Assembly: GCA_022447065.1 (NCBI GenBank)
Contig: JAKUUM010000005.1
Location: 18,352-82,351 of the forward strand
Length of the DNA stretch: 64,000 nt
Reading direction: 5' to 3'
Source of the DNA: SAR86 cluster bacterium
GTDB lineage: Bacteria > Pseudomonadota > Gammaproteobacteria > Magnimaribacterales > Magnimaribacteraceae
Below, in pieces: positions 25,711 to 38,169 of this stretch (within the stretch, counting starts at the first letter, position 1; each line of letters begins with the position of its first letter). Below the pieces are notes generated by a model. That model was not told where the DNA came from. It worked only from the letters and a program-made list of their open reading frames with translations, and did not search any database. The position numbers and the translations under genes are program-made.

Positions 25711-28700
25711 ATGGCACTTTCATATACTGAGAAGAAAAGGATTAGACGAAGCTTTGAGAAGATACCTAGTGTAATGGATTTACCAAATTTGTTGACAACT
25801 CAACTAGAGTCGTACGACAAATTTCTTCAAAGAGAAATTGACCCTCTAAAAAGGAAGAATCAAGGATTGGAGCAGGTTATAAATTCCATCTTCCCAATAA
25901 AAAGTCATAGCGGCTTTGCTAGGATGGAGTTTACAAGTTATGAACTCGGTGAACCTATTTTTAATGAGAGAGAATGCAGACTTAAAGGCATAACTTATGA
26001 GGCTTCACTACACTTAAATTGTGACCTTTTCTTTATAGATAAGGAAACTGAAAAACTAAAAGAAGGTAAGTCACAAAAAGTGTATTTGGGAACAGTACCG
26101 CTAATAACAGACCATGGAAGTTTTGTCATCAATGGGACTGAAAGGGTAGTGGTTTCACAATTACACCGATCCCCTGGATTATTCTTTGATCATGACAAAG
26201 GAAAAAGTCATTCTTCAGGCAAGGTTTTATATGGAGCCAGAGTTATTCCTTATAGAGGCTCTTGGTTAGATTTTGAATTTGATGCTAAAGATTTGGTTTT
26301 TGTAAGAATAGATAGGAGAAGAAAACTTTTAGCTTCTATTCTTCTGAAAGCACTAGAATTCACTGACCAAGAAATTCTAGAAAGTTTCTATGAGACAGAC
26401 GCTTTTAAGATAAAACGAAATAATGTCTTCCAACTTCGTTTAGTTCCCAAGAGGTTAATGGGACGAATTACCCCTATAGATATTTCATTTCAAGGTGAAA
26501 GTATCATTAAGAAAGGGGAAAGAATAAGTGCAAGACATATCAGAAAGATTGAGAGTGCAAAAATAAAATCTTTAGAGTATTCGCAAGAAGATATGGAAGG
26601 TCGCGTGCTTGCTAAGGACATAATAGATCGGAAAACAGGTGAAGTTTTATTAACTTGTAATTCTGTTATAGACGAAGAAGTCTTATCTACCATTGAATCT
26701 TTGGGTTTAAAAGATTTAGAAACTCTTTACATAAACGATCTAGAGTCAGGGCCTTATATGGCAGACACTCTGAGGGCTGATTCAACAACTAATGAAATTG
26801 AAGCCTTGGTAGAGATATATAGGATGATGAGACCTGGTGAGCCTCCAACTAAAGAGGCTGCTAATACTCTCTTTAAGAACCTTTTCTTTAATCCTGAAAG
26901 GTATGACCTTTCAGATGTAGGTAGGATGAAATTCAACAAAAGACTTGGTAGGGAAAGCATTCAAGGGAACAGCATCTTAGAGAAGGAAGATATTGTTGAT
27001 GCACTTAAAACCCTTGTAGCTATTAGAAATGGTAAAGAACAGGTGGATGATATAGATCATTTAGGAAATAGAAGAGTTCGGTCAGTAGGTGAAATGGTTT
27101 CTAATCAATATAGGATAGGTTTAACAAGGGTCGAAAGGGCGGTAAGAGAAAGATTAGCTACTGCTGAAACAGATGAATTAGGACCGCAGGATTTGATTAA
27201 CGCAAAGCCTGTTTCTGCTGCGATTAAAGAATTCTTTGGGTCAAGTCAATTGTCTCAGTTTATGGATCAAGTTAACCCTCTTGCTGAAATCACTCATAAA
27301 AGAAGAGTTTCCGCTTTAGGCCCGGGCGGTCTAACTCGAGAAAGGGCTGGATTTGAAGTTAGAGATGTTCACCCTACTCACTATGGAAGGGTTTGTCCTA
27401 TCGAGACACCAGAAGGTCCAAATATAGGTTTAATCAATTCCTTGGCAACCTTTGCTAGAACTAATGATTACGGTTTCTTGGAGAGTCCTTATAGGAAAAC
27501 TAAGGATGGACAGGTCACAGACGAATTTCAATACCTTTCAGCAATAGAAGAAGGAGATTTTGTCATTGCTCAAGCAAGTGCATTGTTAGATACAAGAAAT
27601 AGATTTACTGAAGAACTAGTTCCAGTTAGATACAAAAATGAATTTTCTCTAATGCCTCCTGAAAGGGTCGACTTTATGGATGTCTCACCTCAACAAGTAG
27701 TATCAATTGCAGCTTCTCTTATTCCTTTTTTAGAACACGATGATGCTAATAGAGCTCTCATGGGATCTAATATGATGCGTCAAGCAGTTCCAACTCTCCA
27801 AACTGAGACGCCACTAGTAGGGACAGGCATGGAAAGAGTAGTAGCAAGAGATTCTGGTGCTTGCGTAATAGCCAAAAGAGGTGGGTTTGTAGAAAGTGTT
27901 GATGCTAGCCGCATAGTAGTAAGGATAAATGAAAAAGAAATAAAACCAGGAGAATCAGGTGTTGATATTTATAACATTATTAAATATACAAGATCTAACC
28001 AAAATACATGTATAAATCAAAGACCTATTGTGGCTGAAGGCGACAAGATAAGTAAAAATGACATTTTAGCTGACGGTGCCTCTATAGACTTGGGAGAACT
28101 CTCTTTAGGACAGAATATTCGAATAGCATTTATGCCCTGGCACGGATATAACTTTGAAGATTCAATCTTAATATCGGACAGGATAGTAAAGGAAGACAAG
28201 TTTACAAGCATACATATCCAAGAGCTTACTTGCATAGCAAGAAATACAAAATTGGGAGATGAAGAAATTTCTGCAGACATCCCTAATGTTGGTGACTCTG
28301 CTTTATCTAAACTTGACGAATTTGGAATAGTTCACGTAGGAGCTGAAGTTAAAGCAGGAGATATTCTAGTAGGTAAAGTCACTCCAAAAGGGGAAACTCA
28401 GCTTAGTCCAGAAGAGAAGTTATTAAGGGCTATATTCGGTGAAAAAGCGTCGGATGTAAAAGACAGTTCATTGAGAGTTCCTTCTGGAGGGGATGGGACA
28501 ATTATAGATGTTCATGTATTTACTAGAGATGGGCTAGAAAAAGATGGTAGAGCAGTCGAAATACAAGAATCTCAATTAAAGGAAATTAAGAAAGATATAG
28601 ACGAAGAGCTTAAGATTATAGAAGAAGCTACCTTTTCAAGACTTAACACAATATTAACAGGAAAAAAGGTTGCTTCTGCAAAGGGCCTTATTAAAGGCAC

Positions 28701-29778
28701 TCTGATTAAAGAAGATGATTTAAATAAGATATCTAAAAATGATTGGTTCAAGATTAGACTTCAAAATGAGCAGATCAATAAGCAACTGAAAGAAATTGAG
28801 TTTAACCTCAATGAATATAGGGAAAATCTAAGAGGAATCTTCAAACAAAGAAAAGCCAAGGTGATTGGTGGCGATGATTTAGCTCCTGGAGTTTTAAAAA
28901 TTGTAAAAGTTTATTTAGCTATTAAAAGGCGTATTCAGCCTGGAGATAAATTGGCGGGTAGGCATGGAAATAAAGGAGTTATTTCTGTCATCATGCCTAT
29001 GGAAGACATGCCTTATGATGAACAAGGCGAACCGGTAGATATTGTCCTTAATCCTCTTGGAGTACCTTCAAGAATGAATGTAGGCCAGGTTTTGGAAACT
29101 CATTTAGGATGGGCAGCAAAAGAACTAGGTTCCAAAATAGCAAGACTTATCGACCAAGGCCAAAATATTTCAGAAATTAGATCCTTCTTAAATAAGATTT
29201 ATGGAAAGGATAGTAATCGAGGCCTTAATTCTCTCAATGATAAAGAAATTCTTGAGTTAGCTTTAAATTTACAAAATGGTGTTCCTATGGCAACCCCAGT
29301 TTTCGATGGAGCGAAAGAAAGCGAGGTTAAGGATATGTTGGAACTCGCAGGACTTCCTTTGAGTGGGCAATGCGAACTTTTTGATGGCAGAACGGGAGAA
29401 AAGTTTGATAGACCAGTTACTATTGGATATATGTATATTCTTAAATTAAATCATTTAGTTGAGGACAAGATGCATGCGAGGTCCACAGGTAGTTATAGTT
29501 TAGTAACTCAACAACCTTTAGGTGGGAAAGCACAGTTTGGTGGGCAAAGATTTGGTGAAATGGAGGTTTGGGCACTGGAGGCTTATGGAGCTGCTTATAC
29601 TCTTCAAGAAATGTTAACTGTTAAATCTGATGATGTAATTGGAAGAACTAGAGTTTATAAAAACCTTGTAGATGGAAATTTTGAAATGGAACCGGGAATA
29701 CCTGAATCTTTCAATGTATTAACTAAAGAAATTCGATCGTTAGGAATAGATCTTGAACTTGAATACATTGAGAAGTAG
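25711..29778 (+). CDS. rpoB: RNA polymerase subunit beta
   Basis: 1355 residues (1342 in E. coli). The fork and rifampicin-binding region reads [20 protein letters not shown] followed by [18 protein letters not shown]; the E. coli equivalents of Asn518 and Ser522 are Val and Ala. The C-terminal catalytic and clamp parts ([42 protein letters not shown]) are intact. It is transcribed with rplKAJL and rpoC; the rplL-rpoB space is too short for the attenuator and RNase III site known from E. coli. Confidence 0.99.
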   Translation: MALSYTEKKRIRRSFEKIPSVMDLPNLLTTQLESYDKFLQREIDPLKRKNQGLEQVINSIFPIKSHSGFARMEFTSYELGEPIFNERECRLKGITYEASLHLNCDLFFIDKETEKLKEGKSQKVYLGTVPLITDHGSFVINGTERVVVSQLHRSPGLFFDHDKGKSHSSGKVLYGARVIPYRGSWLDFEFDAKDLVFVRIDRRRKLLASILLKALEFTDQEILESFYETDAFKIKRNNVFQLRLVPKRLMGRITPIDISFQGESIIKKGERISARHIRKIESAKIKSLEYSQEDMEGRVLAKDIIDRKTGEVLLTCNSVIDEEVLSTIESLGLKDLETLYINDLESGPYMADTLRADSTTNEIEALVEIYRMMRPGEPPTKEAANTLFKNLFFNPERYDLSDVGRMKFNKRLGRESIQGNSILEKEDIVDALKTLVAIRNGKEQVDDIDHLGNRRVRSVGEMVSNQYRIGLTRVERAVRERLATAETDELGPQDLINAKPVSAAIKEFFGSSQLSQFMDQVNPLAEITHKRRVSALGPGGLTRERAGFEVRDVHPTHYGRVCPIETPEGPNIGLINSLATFARTNDYGFLESPYRKTKDGQVTDEFQYLSAIEEGDFVIAQASALLDTRNRFTEELVPVRYKNEFSLMPPERVDFMDVSPQQVVSIAASLIPFLEHDDANRALMGSNMMRQAVPTLQTETPLVGTGMERVVARDSGACVIAKRGGFVESVDASRIVVRINEKEIKPGESGVDIYNIIKYTRSNQNTCINQRPIVAEGDKISKNDILADGASIDLGELSLGQNIRIAFMPWHGYNFEDSILISDRIVKEDKFTSIHIQELTCIARNTKLGDEEISADIPNVGDSALSKLDEFGIVHVGAEVKAGDILVGKVTPKGETQLSPEEKLLRAIFGEKASDVKDSSLRVPSGGDGTIIDVHVFTRDGLEKDGRAVEIQESQLKEIKKDIDEELKIIEEATFSRLNTILTGKKVASAKGLIKGTLIKEDDLNKISKNDWFKIRLQNEQINKQLKEIEFNLNEYRENLRGIFKQRKAKVIGGDDLAPGVLKIVKVYLAIKRRIQPGDKLAGRHGNKGVISVIMPMEDMPYDEQGEPVDIVLNPLGVPSRMNVGQVLETHLGWAAKELGSKIARLIDQGQNISEIRSFLNKIYGKDSNRGLNSLNDKEILELALNLQNGVPMATPVFDGAKESEVKDMLELAGLPLSGQCELFDGRTGEKFDRPVTIGYMYILKLNHLVEDKMHARSTGSYSLVTQQPLGGKAQFGGQRFGEMEVWALEAYGAAYTLQEMLTVKSDDVIGRTRVYKNLVDGNFEMEPGIPESFNVLTKEIRSLGIDLELEYIEK

Positions 29779-29787
29779 GAGGACAAG

Positions 29788-32700
29788 ATGAAAGATTTAA
29801 TAAAAGTATTAAGGGATCAGGGCCATGGAGTTGAATACAATGCAATCAAAGCCGGACTTGCATCTCCCCAAAAAATTAGATCATGGTCTTATGGTGAAGT
29901 AAAGAAGCCAGAAACTATTAATTACAGAACGTTTAAACCAGAAAGAGACGGCTTATTCTGTTCTAAGATTTTTGGTCCTATTAAGGATTATGAGTGTATT
30001 TGCGGTAAATATAAAAGAATGAAGCACCGAGGAGTAGTTTGTGAGAAATGTGGAGTTGAAGTAACTCTCTCCAAAGTAAGAAGAGAAAGAATGGGACATA
30101 TAGAGCTTGCATCACCAGTAGCTCACATCTGGTTCTTGAAATCTCTCCCGTCAAGAATAGCCTTAGCCTTGGATTTAACTTTAAGAGACCTGGAAAGGGT
30201 TCTTTATTTTGAGTCTTTTATAGTAATTAACCCAGGCATGACGGACTTAGATCCTGGTCAATTACTTTCAGACGAAGAATATTACGAAGCTTTGGAACAA
30301 TGGGGAGATGAGTTTGAAGCTGGTATGGGAGCTGAGGCAGTACAAAATTTATTATTGGAGATAGATTTAGATTCTGAGATTTCAAATCTTCAAAATCAAA
30401 TTCCTGAAACAAGGTCTGAAGCTAAGATAAAGAAAATTACAAAAAGATTAAAACTTTTAAGGTCTTTTAATAATTCAGGTAATAAACCTGAATGGATGGT
30501 CTTAGAGGTTTTGCCAGTTTTACCGCCTGACTTAAGGCCACTTGTCCCCTTGGAGGGAGGAAGGTTCGCAACTTCTGACTTAAATGACCTATATCGAAGA
30601 GTAATAAATAGGAACAACAGACTCAAGAGGCTTTTGGACCTAAACGCTCCTGACATAATTACAAGAAATGAAAAAAGGATGTTGCAAGAATCAGTTGATG
30701 CACTTTTAGATAATGGGAGAAGAGGAAGAGCAGTGACAGGATCTAACAAGAGGCCTCTTAAGTCTCTTGCTGACATGATTAAGGGTAAACAGGGGAGATT
30801 CAGGCAGAATCTCTTAGGAAAGAGAGTGGACTATTCAGGAAGGTCAGTTATTGTCGTAGGACCTACATTGAAGCTTCATCAATGTGGTTTACCTAAGAAA
30901 ATGGCTCTAGAACTTTTTAAGCCTTTTGTTTTTGGTAGATTACAACATTTAGAAATGGCAAGTACTATCAAACTGGCTAAGAAAATGGTTGAAAGAGAAG
31001 AAACAGAAGTTTGGGATATTCTTGCAGAAGTCATTAGGGAACATCCCGTTTTACTAAATAGAGCGCCAACTCTTCATAGACTAGGAATTCAAGCTTTTGA
31101 ACCTGTCTTGGTTGAAGGAAAGGCAATTCAGCTTCACCCGTTAGTTTGTAAAGCTTATAACGCAGATTTTGATGGGGATCAGATGGCGGTACATGTTCCA
31201 TTAACTTTAGAAGCCCAGCTTGAATGCAGAGCACTCATGATGGCTACTAACAATATCCTTTCTCCAGCTAATGGGAAACCAATAATAGATCCTTCCCAAG
31301 ATGTAGTGTTAGGAATTTATTATATGACCAGAGAGAAGATTAATGTGAAAGGAGAAGGCCAAGTCCTTTCTTCTCCTGAAGAAGCAAATAGAGCTTTTCA
31401 ATTAAATGCTGTAGATCTTCACGCTAAAATTAAAGTTAGATTAAGACCTAATAAATTACCTGAAGAGAAGACGGAAATAATTGATACTACACTTGGCAGG
31501 ACTTTGTTGTATGAATTACTCCCTGATGGCATGTCTTTTGATTTAATTAATCGGACTCTTGATAGTAAAGCAATCTCCAGTTTAATTGATATTTCTTATA
31601 GAAAATCTGGATTGAAAAAGACTGTAATTTTTGCAGACAGATTAATGTATATGGGTTATCAATTTGCTACAAAGTCAGGAGCTTCATTATGTATAGATGA
31701 TTTTATTATTCCTAAAGAGAAAGACAAGTATGTTAATGAAGCAGAAAAAGAAGTAAAAGACATTGAATCCCAGTTTGCTTCAGGGCTTGTTACTCAGGGT
31801 GAGAAGTACAACAAAGTAATTGATATATGGTCGAGAGCAAATGAAATGATAGCAAAGGCTATGATGGATAATATATCTAAAGAAGAAGTAACTGATTCTG
31901 AAGGCAATGTTGTCATCGCTGATTCGTTCAATTCTGTTTTTATGTTTGCCGATTCAGGTGCTAGAGGTTCTCCAGCACAGATAAGGCAATTAGCTGGAAT
32001 GAGGGGATTAATGGCAAAACCGGATGGATCAATAATTGAAACACCTATTACGGCTAATTTTAGAGAAGGCCTAACAGCTCAACAATATTTTATCTCTACG
32101 CATGGAGCACGAAAAGGGTTGGCAGATACTGCTCTTAAAACCGCAAATTCAGGCTATTTAACAAGAAGGTTAGTAGATGTCGCTCAGGATTTAGTGATCA
32201 GGGAAGAAGACTGTAAGACATCTAATGGAATCATTATGAGGCCTTTAATAGAAGGAGGAGAAGTTATTGTCCCCTTGGGAGAAAGAGTTTTGGGAAGAAC
32301 CGTTGCTGAAAATGTTTTAGGTCCAAATAACAAGGATATTCTTTTAAAGAAAGGAACTCTTATAGATGAGGATTTAGTAGATAAATTAGATGATCTAGGA
32401 GTTTATGAAGTCAAAGTAAGATCTGCTATCTATTGTGAGGCTATATATGGTCTATGCGTCAAATGTTATGGGAGAGATCTTGGAAGAGGTCACGAGGCGA
32501 ATATTGGTGAGGCTGTAGGAATAGTTGCAGCTCAATCGATAGGTGAGCCTGGAACTCAGTTAACTATGCGAACCTTCCATATAGGGGGAGCAGCATCTGG
32601 GATATCCGTTGAAAATAAAGTTGAGGCAGGTATAGACGGAAAGGTAGTCTACGATTGTCGGGTTATTAAAAGAAAAGATCGAACTTTTATTGTTGTTTCT

Positions 32701-33960
32701 CAATCGTCTGAGATTAACGTTGAAGATGAGAACGGAAGAGTAGTTGAGCGACATAGAATTCCTTATGGAACAACGTTAAATTTTCCAAGTGGGTCGAAAA
32801 TAAAACAAGGTGATCTTCTTGCTAAATGGGATCCTTTAACCAGACCAATTATTGCCGAGGTAGGAGGTAAGGCGAAGTTTATTGATATAGACGATGGCAT
32901 AACAGTTAGACTAAAGACAGATGAATTAACCGGTCTTTCTAACATTGAGATTATAGATATAACCGAAAGACCAAAAGGTGAAGCTCAAGACAAACGACCG
33001 GCAATACATATTGTTGATGGCAAGGGAAAACAGAAAACTATTCTGGATTCAGAAGCTCCTGCTATTTATATGCTTCCAGGAAATGCCTTTCTTCAACTGC
33101 AAGATGGCCAGGATATACAGTTAGGAAGTGTAATAGCTAGAATTTCTCAAGAGTCTGCCAAGACGAAGGATATTACAGGAGGTCTTCCGAGAGTTGCAGA
33201 TTTATTTGAGGCAAGAAAACCTAAAGAAGCTGCAATTTTAGCTCAAGCAACTGGAACTATTTCTTGGGGTAAGCCTACTAAAGGAAAAGAAAGACTTATC
33301 ATAACTGAAGAATCTGGAAATGAGGTAGCTACTCTTATCCCTAAAACTAGACATATAAATGTTTTTGAGGGAGAGAAAATTGAAAAAGGAGATGTTGTTT
33401 CTGATGGGCCACTAAGCCCCCATGATATTTTAGAATTAAGGAGTCTCTTAGAACTTACTGAATATGTAGTAAGTGGAATTCAAGAAGTATACAGACTACA
33501 AGGAGTAACCATTAACGACAAACATATTGAAGTTATTTTAAGACAAATGTTGGGAAGGGTTGAGATAATAGATGCAGGTGATTCTGAATATATCTTAGGA
33601 GAGCAAGTTTCATTCTCCAAAGTAAGAGAAACTAATAAGAAACTTGCTGAGAAGAAGAAAGCTAAGATAAAATTCAAAAGAGTACTTTTGGGAATTACTA
33701 AAGCTTCACTTGCTACTGATTCTTTCATTTCTGCAGCTTCTTTCCAAGAGACAACCAGGGTGTTAACTGAAGCAGCAACTACTGGAAAAACGGATAATCT
33801 CAAGGGTTTAAAAGAGAATGTTGTGGTAGGTAGGTTAATACCTGCAGGAACAGGTTTAGCTAAGAGGAAAGAGGACTTAGAAAAAGAAGAATTAGAAATA
33901 GAGCCTATTGATCTTGAAGAAGCCCTTGTTAAAGCATTAAGTGAAGTAGAAAACATCTGA
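29788..33960 (+). CDS. rpoC: RNA polymerase subunit beta'
   Basis: 1390 residues (1407 in E. coli). The catalytic magnesium motif [12 protein letters not shown] is present, as are the N-terminal zinc site ([20 protein letters not shown]), the second zinc site ([15 protein letters not shown]), bridge-helix and trigger-loop segments ([32 protein letters not shown]). It follows rpoB by nine bases with an AGGAGGA site. Confidence 0.99.
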   Translation: MKDLIKVLRDQGHGVEYNAIKAGLASPQKIRSWSYGEVKKPETINYRTFKPERDGLFCSKIFGPIKDYECICGKYKRMKHRGVVCEKCGVEVTLSKVRRERMGHIELASPVAHIWFLKSLPSRIALALDLTLRDLERVLYFESFIVINPGMTDLDPGQLLSDEEYYEALEQWGDEFEAGMGAEAVQNLLLEIDLDSEISNLQNQIPETRSEAKIKKITKRLKLLRSFNNSGNKPEWMVLEVLPVLPPDLRPLVPLEGGRFATSDLNDLYRRVINRNNRLKRLLDLNAPDIITRNEKRMLQESVDALLDNGRRGRAVTGSNKRPLKSLADMIKGKQGRFRQNLLGKRVDYSGRSVIVVGPTLKLHQCGLPKKMALELFKPFVFGRLQHLEMASTIKLAKKMVEREETEVWDILAEVIREHPVLLNRAPTLHRLGIQAFEPVLVEGKAIQLHPLVCKAYNADFDGDQMAVHVPLTLEAQLECRALMMATNNILSPANGKPIIDPSQDVVLGIYYMTREKINVKGEGQVLSSPEEANRAFQLNAVDLHAKIKVRLRPNKLPEEKTEIIDTTLGRTLLYELLPDGMSFDLINRTLDSKAISSLIDISYRKSGLKKTVIFADRLMYMGYQFATKSGASLCIDDFIIPKEKDKYVNEAEKEVKDIESQFASGLVTQGEKYNKVIDIWSRANEMIAKAMMDNISKEEVTDSEGNVVIADSFNSVFMFADSGARGSPAQIRQLAGMRGLMAKPDGSIIETPITANFREGLTAQQYFISTHGARKGLADTALKTANSGYLTRRLVDVAQDLVIREEDCKTSNGIIMRPLIEGGEVIVPLGERVLGRTVAENVLGPNNKDILLKKGTLIDEDLVDKLDDLGVYEVKVRSAIYCEAIYGLCVKCYGRDLGRGHEANIGEAVGIVAAQSIGEPGTQLTMRTFHIGGAASGISVENKVEAGIDGKVVYDCRVIKRKDRTFIVVSQSSEINVEDENGRVVERHRIPYGTTLNFPSGSKIKQGDLLAKWDPLTRPIIAEVGGKAKFIDIDDGITVRLKTDELTGLSNIEIIDITERPKGEAQDKRPAIHIVDGKGKQKTILDSEAPAIYMLPGNAFLQLQDGQDIQLGSVIARISQESAKTKDITGGLPRVADLFEARKPKEAAILAQATGTISWGKPTKGKERLIITEESGNEVATLIPKTRHINVFEGEKIEKGDVVSDGPLSPHDILELRSLLELTEYVVSGIQEVYRLQGVTINDKHIEVILRQMLGRVEIIDAGDSEYILGEQVSFSKVRETNKKLAEKKKAKIKFKRVLLGITKASLATDSFISAASFQETTRVLTEAATTGKTDNLKGLKENVVVGRLIPAGTGLAKRKEDLEKEELEIEPIDLEEALVKALSEVENI

Positions 33961-34023
33961 TCCATTGACGCAATGGAAAGCAAAATTTAAAATGCGCGAC
34001 CTTAAAAATCATAATAATTAAAT

Positions 34024-34395
34024 ATGTCTACAGTTAACCAACTTATAAGAAAGCCAAGAAAAAGAAAAAAGGCCAAGACAGATGTTCCAGCTTTAATGGG
34101 ATCTCCCCAGAAAAGAGGGGTATGTACAAGGGTATATACTACTACGCCAAAGAAGCCCAACTCAGCTTTAAGAAAAGTATGTAAGGTAAGGTTGACTTCA
34201 GGCTTTGAAGTTATTTCTTACATAGGAGGTGAGGGACATAACCTACAGGAGCACTCCGTAGTGCTAATAAGAGGAGGGAGAGTAAAAGATTTACCTGGAG
34301 TTAGGTATCACACTGTAAGAGGAATTCTAGACACTGCGGGTGTAGATGGCAGAAAACAGCGGAGATCAAAATACGGAACCAAAAAGGCTAAATAA
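34024..34395 (+). CDS. rpsL: 30S ribosomal protein S12
   Basis: Decoding-centre protein, 123 residues. The streptomycin-relevant lysines are wild type in [14 protein letters not shown] and [12 protein letters not shown], so no resistance-type change is seen. The start lacks a clear ribosome-binding site. It is 63 bases after rpoC, with a small CCATTG-ACG-CAATGG hairpin (33962-33976) between them and no terminator. Confidence 0.98.
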   Translation: MSTVNQLIRKPRKRKKAKTDVPALMGSPQKRGVCTRVYTTTPKKPNSALRKVCKVRLTSGFEVISYIGGEGHNLQEHSVVLIRGGRVKDLPGVRYHTVRGILDTAGVDGRKQRRSKYGTKKAK

Positions 34396-34402
34396 GGAAG
34401 AG

Positions 34403-34873
34403 ATGTCTAGAAGAAAAGCTGCACAAAAGAGAAAGATATTACCCGATCCTAAATTTGGAAACCTGAAAGTTGCTAAATTTATGAATCAAATTATGACGAA
34501 TGGAAAGAAATCTCTTGCTGAAAGCATTGTATATGGTGCGTTTAATGAGATAGAGAGTAAGTCTAAAAAAGAGCCCGTAGAAGTGTTTGAAAAGGCTCTT
34601 GAAGAAGTCAGTCCTAGGGTAGAAGTTAAAGCCAGAAGAGTTGGAGGAGCTACTTATCAAGTTCCTCTGGAAGTTAGACCTTCTAGAAGTCTTGCTTTGG
34701 CAATGCGTTGGTTGGCAAACAGTGCAAAATCAAGGTCTGAAAAGACTATGACTCTGAAACTAGCTCACGAGCTTATGGATGCCTGTGATGGAAGGGGTGA
34801 GGCCATCAAAAAGAAAGAAGACACACATCGAATGGCAGAAGCTAACAGAGCCTTCTCTCATTTTAGATTTTAA
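34403..34873 (+). CDS. rpsG: 30S ribosomal protein S7
   Basis: Organises the 3' domain of 16S rRNA. Start at 34403 ([19 protein letters not shown]) with an AAGGAAGAG site; an upstream extension in frame would overlap rpsL and is rejected. 156 residues; the [16 protein letters not shown] and [17 protein letters not shown] signatures are present. Confidence 0.98.
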   Translation: MSRRKAAQKRKILPDPKFGNLKVAKFMNQIMTNGKKSLAESIVYGAFNEIESKSKKEPVEVFEKALEEVSPRVEVKARRVGGATYQVPLEVRPSRSLALAMRWLANSAKSRSEKTMTLKLAHELMDACDGRGEAIKKKEDTHRMAEANRAFSHFRF

Positions 34874-34895
34874 AACACATCTAAAACTTAAAAAA

Positions 34896-36995
34896 ATGGC
34901 AAGAACTACACCACTAGAACTATATAGAAATATCGGTATTTGTGCACACGTAGATGCTGGTAAAACTACTACAACTGAAAGAGTTCTTTACTATACGGGA
35001 ATTTCTCATAAGATCGGTGAAGTTCATGATGGCGCAGCTATAATGGATTGGATGGAGCAGGAACAGGAAAGAGGTATAACTATTACTTCAGCTGCAACAA
35101 CTTGTTTTTGGAAAGGAACATCCCAACAATACCCTGAACACAGAATTAATATAATTGATACTCCCGGTCATGTTGATTTTACTATTGAAGTTGAAAGATC
35201 ACTTAGGGTCCTAGATGGTGCAGTGGTTATTTTCTGTGGCACTTCTGGAGTAGAACCTCAATCAGAAACTGTATGGAGGCAGGCAAATAGATATGAAGTA
35301 CCACGAATAGCTTTTGTAAATAAAATGGACAGAGCAGGGGCAAATTTTTTAAAAGTTACAGATCAAATGAAGACTAGGTTAAGTGCAAATCCAGTTCCTA
35401 TTCAATTACCAATTGGAGCTGAAAATGACTTTAAAGGAGTTATAGACTTAATAAAAATGAAAGCCATTTATTGGAGCAACGAGGATATGGGAACTTCATT
35501 TACTGTAGAAGAAGTTCCAGAAGAATTAGTTAACGATGCACAGAAATGGCGAGAAAAAATGATTGAGTCTGCAGTAGAAGCTAATGAAGTCCTCATGGAT
35601 AAATATTTAGAAAAAGGAGATTTATCTGAAGAAGACATAAAGATTGGATTAAGAGAAAGAAATCTAGCTTCAGAGATTATTGTAACTTTATGCGGTGCAG
35701 CTTTTAAGAATAAAGGGATTCAGACATTATTAGATGCAGTTATAGATTTTCTTCCCGCTCCAAATCAAATTAAGCCTGTAACTGGAGTTATAGATGATAA
35801 AGGGACAAAGGGTTTTAGAAAAGCTGATGATAATGAACCTTTTTCTGGGCTTGCTTTTAAGATTGCAACAGATCCTTATGTTGGTTCTTTAACTTTTGTA
35901 AGGGTTTATTCTGGAACTTTAAAATCTGGGGATTCAGTATTCTTGCCGAGGAAAGGTAAGAAAGAAAGAATAGGAAGAATGCTCCAAATGCACTCAAACA
36001 AGCGTAAAGAAATTGATGAAGTTAGAGCAGGAGACATATGTGCGGTTATAGGATTGAAACAAGCAGTTACAGGAGAAACTCTCTGTGATGAGAGAAATCA
36101 GATAGTTTTAGAGGAAATGAATTTTCCTGAACCAGTTATTTCAGTTGCGGTAGAACCAAAGACTAAAGAAGACCAAGAAAAGATGGGAATAGCTTTGGGT
36201 AGGTTAGCCCAAGAGGACCCTTCTTTTAAGATGAGAACAGATGAGGAATCTGGGCAAACGATTATTTCAGGTATGGGTGAACTTCATCTCGAAGTTTTAG
36301 TAGAAAGAATGAGAAGAGAATTTAATGTTGAGGCTAATACGGGCAAACCTCGGGTTGCTTATAGAGAGACAATCAAGAAATTAGTCGAACAAGAGGGTAA
36401 ATATATAAAGCAATCTGGTGGAAGAGGTCAATATGGACATGTTTACATTAGGATAGAGCCTTTAATTTCGGAAGAGAAAAATTATGAATTTGTAAATGAA
36501 ATAGTAGGAGGCACTATTCCTAAAGAGTTTATTTCCGCTGTAGATAAAGGTTGTCGAGAACAAATGGAAGCGGGGGTGATAGCTGGATATCCTTTGGTTA
36601 AGGTTAAAGTTAGTCTTTATGACGGTTCATACCATGATGTGGATTCTAGTGAGATAGCCTTTAAAGTAGCTGGCTCCATAGCCTTTAAGGATGGAGCTTT
36701 AAAGGCAGGCCCTGTGTTATTAGAACCCATTATGAGTCTAGAGGTAGTAACTCCTGAGGAATATATGGGAGATGTAGTAGGAGATCTTAGTAGAAGAAGA
36801 GGGGTAATTGGTGGTATGGAGGATGGTGCTTCAGGTAAGATCATTTCAGGAGAGGTGCCGTTGGCTGAGATGTTTGGTTATGCTACAGATCTACGTTCCG
36901 CAACCCAAGGAAGAGCAACATTTACTATGGAACCATTAAAGTATTCAGAAGTACCTCGTAATGTTGCCGAAGCAGTAATAAATAAAAACGAATAA
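34896..36995 (+). CDS. fusA: Elongation factor G
   Basis: Translocase GTPase. Start at 34896 ([22 protein letters not shown]), because the longer frame from 34779 overlaps rpsG. P-loop AHVDAGKT is at 17-24, with [10 protein letters not shown] and NKMD following; domains II-V are complete ([21 protein letters not shown]). 699 residues. Unlike E. coli, no tufA follows; the next gene after a 215-base regulatory gap is rpsJ. Confidence 0.98.
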   Translation: MARTTPLELYRNIGICAHVDAGKTTTTERVLYYTGISHKIGEVHDGAAIMDWMEQEQERGITITSAATTCFWKGTSQQYPEHRINIIDTPGHVDFTIEVERSLRVLDGAVVIFCGTSGVEPQSETVWRQANRYEVPRIAFVNKMDRAGANFLKVTDQMKTRLSANPVPIQLPIGAENDFKGVIDLIKMKAIYWSNEDMGTSFTVEEVPEELVNDAQKWREKMIESAVEANEVLMDKYLEKGDLSEEDIKIGLRERNLASEIIVTLCGAAFKNKGIQTLLDAVIDFLPAPNQIKPVTGVIDDKGTKGFRKADDNEPFSGLAFKIATDPYVGSLTFVRVYSGTLKSGDSVFLPRKGKKERIGRMLQMHSNKRKEIDEVRAGDICAVIGLKQAVTGETLCDERNQIVLEEMNFPEPVISVAVEPKTKEDQEKMGIALGRLAQEDPSFKMRTDEESGQTIISGMGELHLEVLVERMRREFNVEANTGKPRVAYRETIKKLVEQEGKYIKQSGGRGQYGHVYIRIEPLISEEKNYEFVNEIVGGTIPKEFISAVDKGCREQMEAGVIAGYPLVKVKVSLYDGSYHDVDSSEIAFKVAGSIAFKDGALKAGPVLLEPIMSLEVVTPEEYMGDVVGDLSRRRGVIGGMEDGASGKIISGEVPLAEMFGYATDLRSATQGRATFTMEPLKYSEVPRNVAEAVINKNE

Positions 36996-37053
36996 TTTTC
37001 TTGGCCTCATAAACTGAAATCTTTATGTAAAAGGGTTTTTTTAGATATTTCTG

Positions 37054-37082
37054 TTGACACTTTGACGTCACAAATCTAGAAT
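37054..37082 (+). promoter_or_regulatory. Sigma70 promoter of the S10 operon
   Basis: TTGACA (37054-37059), a 17-base spacer and TAGAAT (37077-37082) form a near-consensus promoter. The spacer contains a perfect TGACGTCA palindrome (37063-37070) that could be an operator. The predicted start near 37089 leaves a leader of about 120 bases before rpsJ. Confidence 0.8.
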
Positions 37083-37104
37083 TTGCGAACTTTTTCGGTG
37101 GTTG

Positions 37105-37145
37105 GGCTCATATCCCAAAATTTATGGGTGTTTTGAGCCTTTTTT
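37105..37145 (+). terminator. Terminator-like hairpin in the S10 leader (probable attenuator)
   Basis: GGCTCA (37105-37110) pairs with TGAGCC (37134-37139), an inner CCCA/TGGG pair can stack inside, and six T follow (37140-37145). It lies downstream of the S10 promoter, so it would terminate leader transcripts unless controlled. In E. coli L4 causes attenuation in the S10 leader; the same logic is inferred here. It could also end readthrough from fusA. Confidence 0.65.
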
Positions 37146-37210
37146 AATAGTAATTTTGTCCTTTTTTAGGGCAAAGGTTTACACTTCTTGATAGAAGCGG
37201 GGGTGGGGTT

Positions 37211-37528
37211 GTGCAAAGTCAAAGCATAAGAATAAGATTAAAAGCCTTTGATCATAAACTCATAGACAAATCTGCAAAAGAAATTGTAGAGACCGTAAAA
37301 CGAACGGGAGCAAAGGTCAAAGGACCTATACCTATGCCAGTTAAGAAACACAAGACCACTATCCTAATATCCCCCCACAAAGACAAAGATGCCCGCGACC
37401 AATACGAAATAAGGACCCACAAAAGAACATTAGATATCATAGAGCCATCAGAAAAAACGTTGGATGCATTAACTAAATTAGAACTACCTGCAGGTGTTGT
37501 TGTACAAATTAGCTTAGATGAGGTTTAA
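37211..37528 (+). CDS. rpsJ: 30S ribosomal protein S10
   Basis: First gene of the S10 operon, 105 residues; also the NusE partner of NusB/NusG. The start is GTG (giving [15 protein letters not shown], collinear with E. coli [15 protein letters not shown]), preceded by an unusual G-only tract (GGGGGTGGGG) rather than [24 protein letters not shown] is conserved. Confidence 0.98.
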   Translation: MQSQSIRIRLKAFDHKLIDKSAKEIVETVKRTGAKVKGPIPMPVKKHKTTILISPHKDKDARDQYEIRTHKRTLDIIEPSEKTLDALTKLELPAGVVVQISLDEV

Positions 37529-37531
37529 GAA

Positions 37532-38167
37532 ATGGCTTTAGGTTTGATAGGAAAAAAGCAAGGCATGACCCGTCATTTTAGTGATAAAGGTATTTCTGTT
37601 CCTGTTACGGTTATAAGCGTTGAACCAAATACAGTTACCCAAGTAAAAACTTCTGAGCTCGATGGATATCATTCAATACAAGTTACAACTGGAAACAAGA
37701 GTAAAAAAAGATTAAATAAACCTCAATCAGGACATTTTAAAAAAGCTTCTGTCGAACCAGGTGAGGGATTATGGGAATTTGTAGTATCCGAAGACGAGAT
37801 TGGCGAATTTAAGGTAGGACAGTCTATTTCTTTAAGCCAGTTTGAAGAGGGTCAAAAGGTAGATATTTCAGGTACTTCAAAAGGAAAGGGGTTTGCAGGT
37901 GTAGTAAAAAGATGGAATTTTAAGATGCAAGATGCAACCCATGGCAACTCATTATCACATAGAGCACCTGGGTCGATCGGTCAATGTCAAACTCCTGGAA
38001 GAGTATGGAAAGGTAAGAAAATGTCTGGTCATATGGGGTCGGAAAAAGTGACAGTACAAAATTTAAAGATTCAGTCGGTAGATTTAGAAAATAATTTAAT
38101 CCTTATAAGGGGCTCAGTACCCGGACCAAAAGGTTCTCATATAGTAATGAAGCCTTCAGTAAAGTAG
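37532..38167 (+). CDS. rplC: 50S ribosomal protein L3
   Basis: 211 residues. It reaches the peptidyl-transferase centre. [20 protein letters not shown] contains the glutamine that PrmB methylates in E. coli. It starts three bases after rpsJ. Confidence 0.98.
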   Translation: MALGLIGKKQGMTRHFSDKGISVPVTVISVEPNTVTQVKTSELDGYHSIQVTTGNKSKKRLNKPQSGHFKKASVEPGEGLWEFVVSEDEIGEFKVGQSISLSQFEEGQKVDISGTSKGKGFAGVVKRWNFKMQDATHGNSLSHRAPGSIGQCQTPGRVWKGKKMSGHMGSEKVTVQNLKIQSVDLENNLILIRGSVPGPKGSHIVMKPSVK

Positions 38168-38169
38168 AA

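Noticed and set aside
33480..33983. A 167-codon minus-strand frame inside rpoC
   Set aside because: Shadow of the rpoC C-terminal coding sequence; no start signals and no recognisable domain.
36996..37210. A remnant of tufA between fusA and rpsJ
   Set aside because: No EF-Tu-like sequence can be read in any frame; the gap is accounted for by a promoter and leader.
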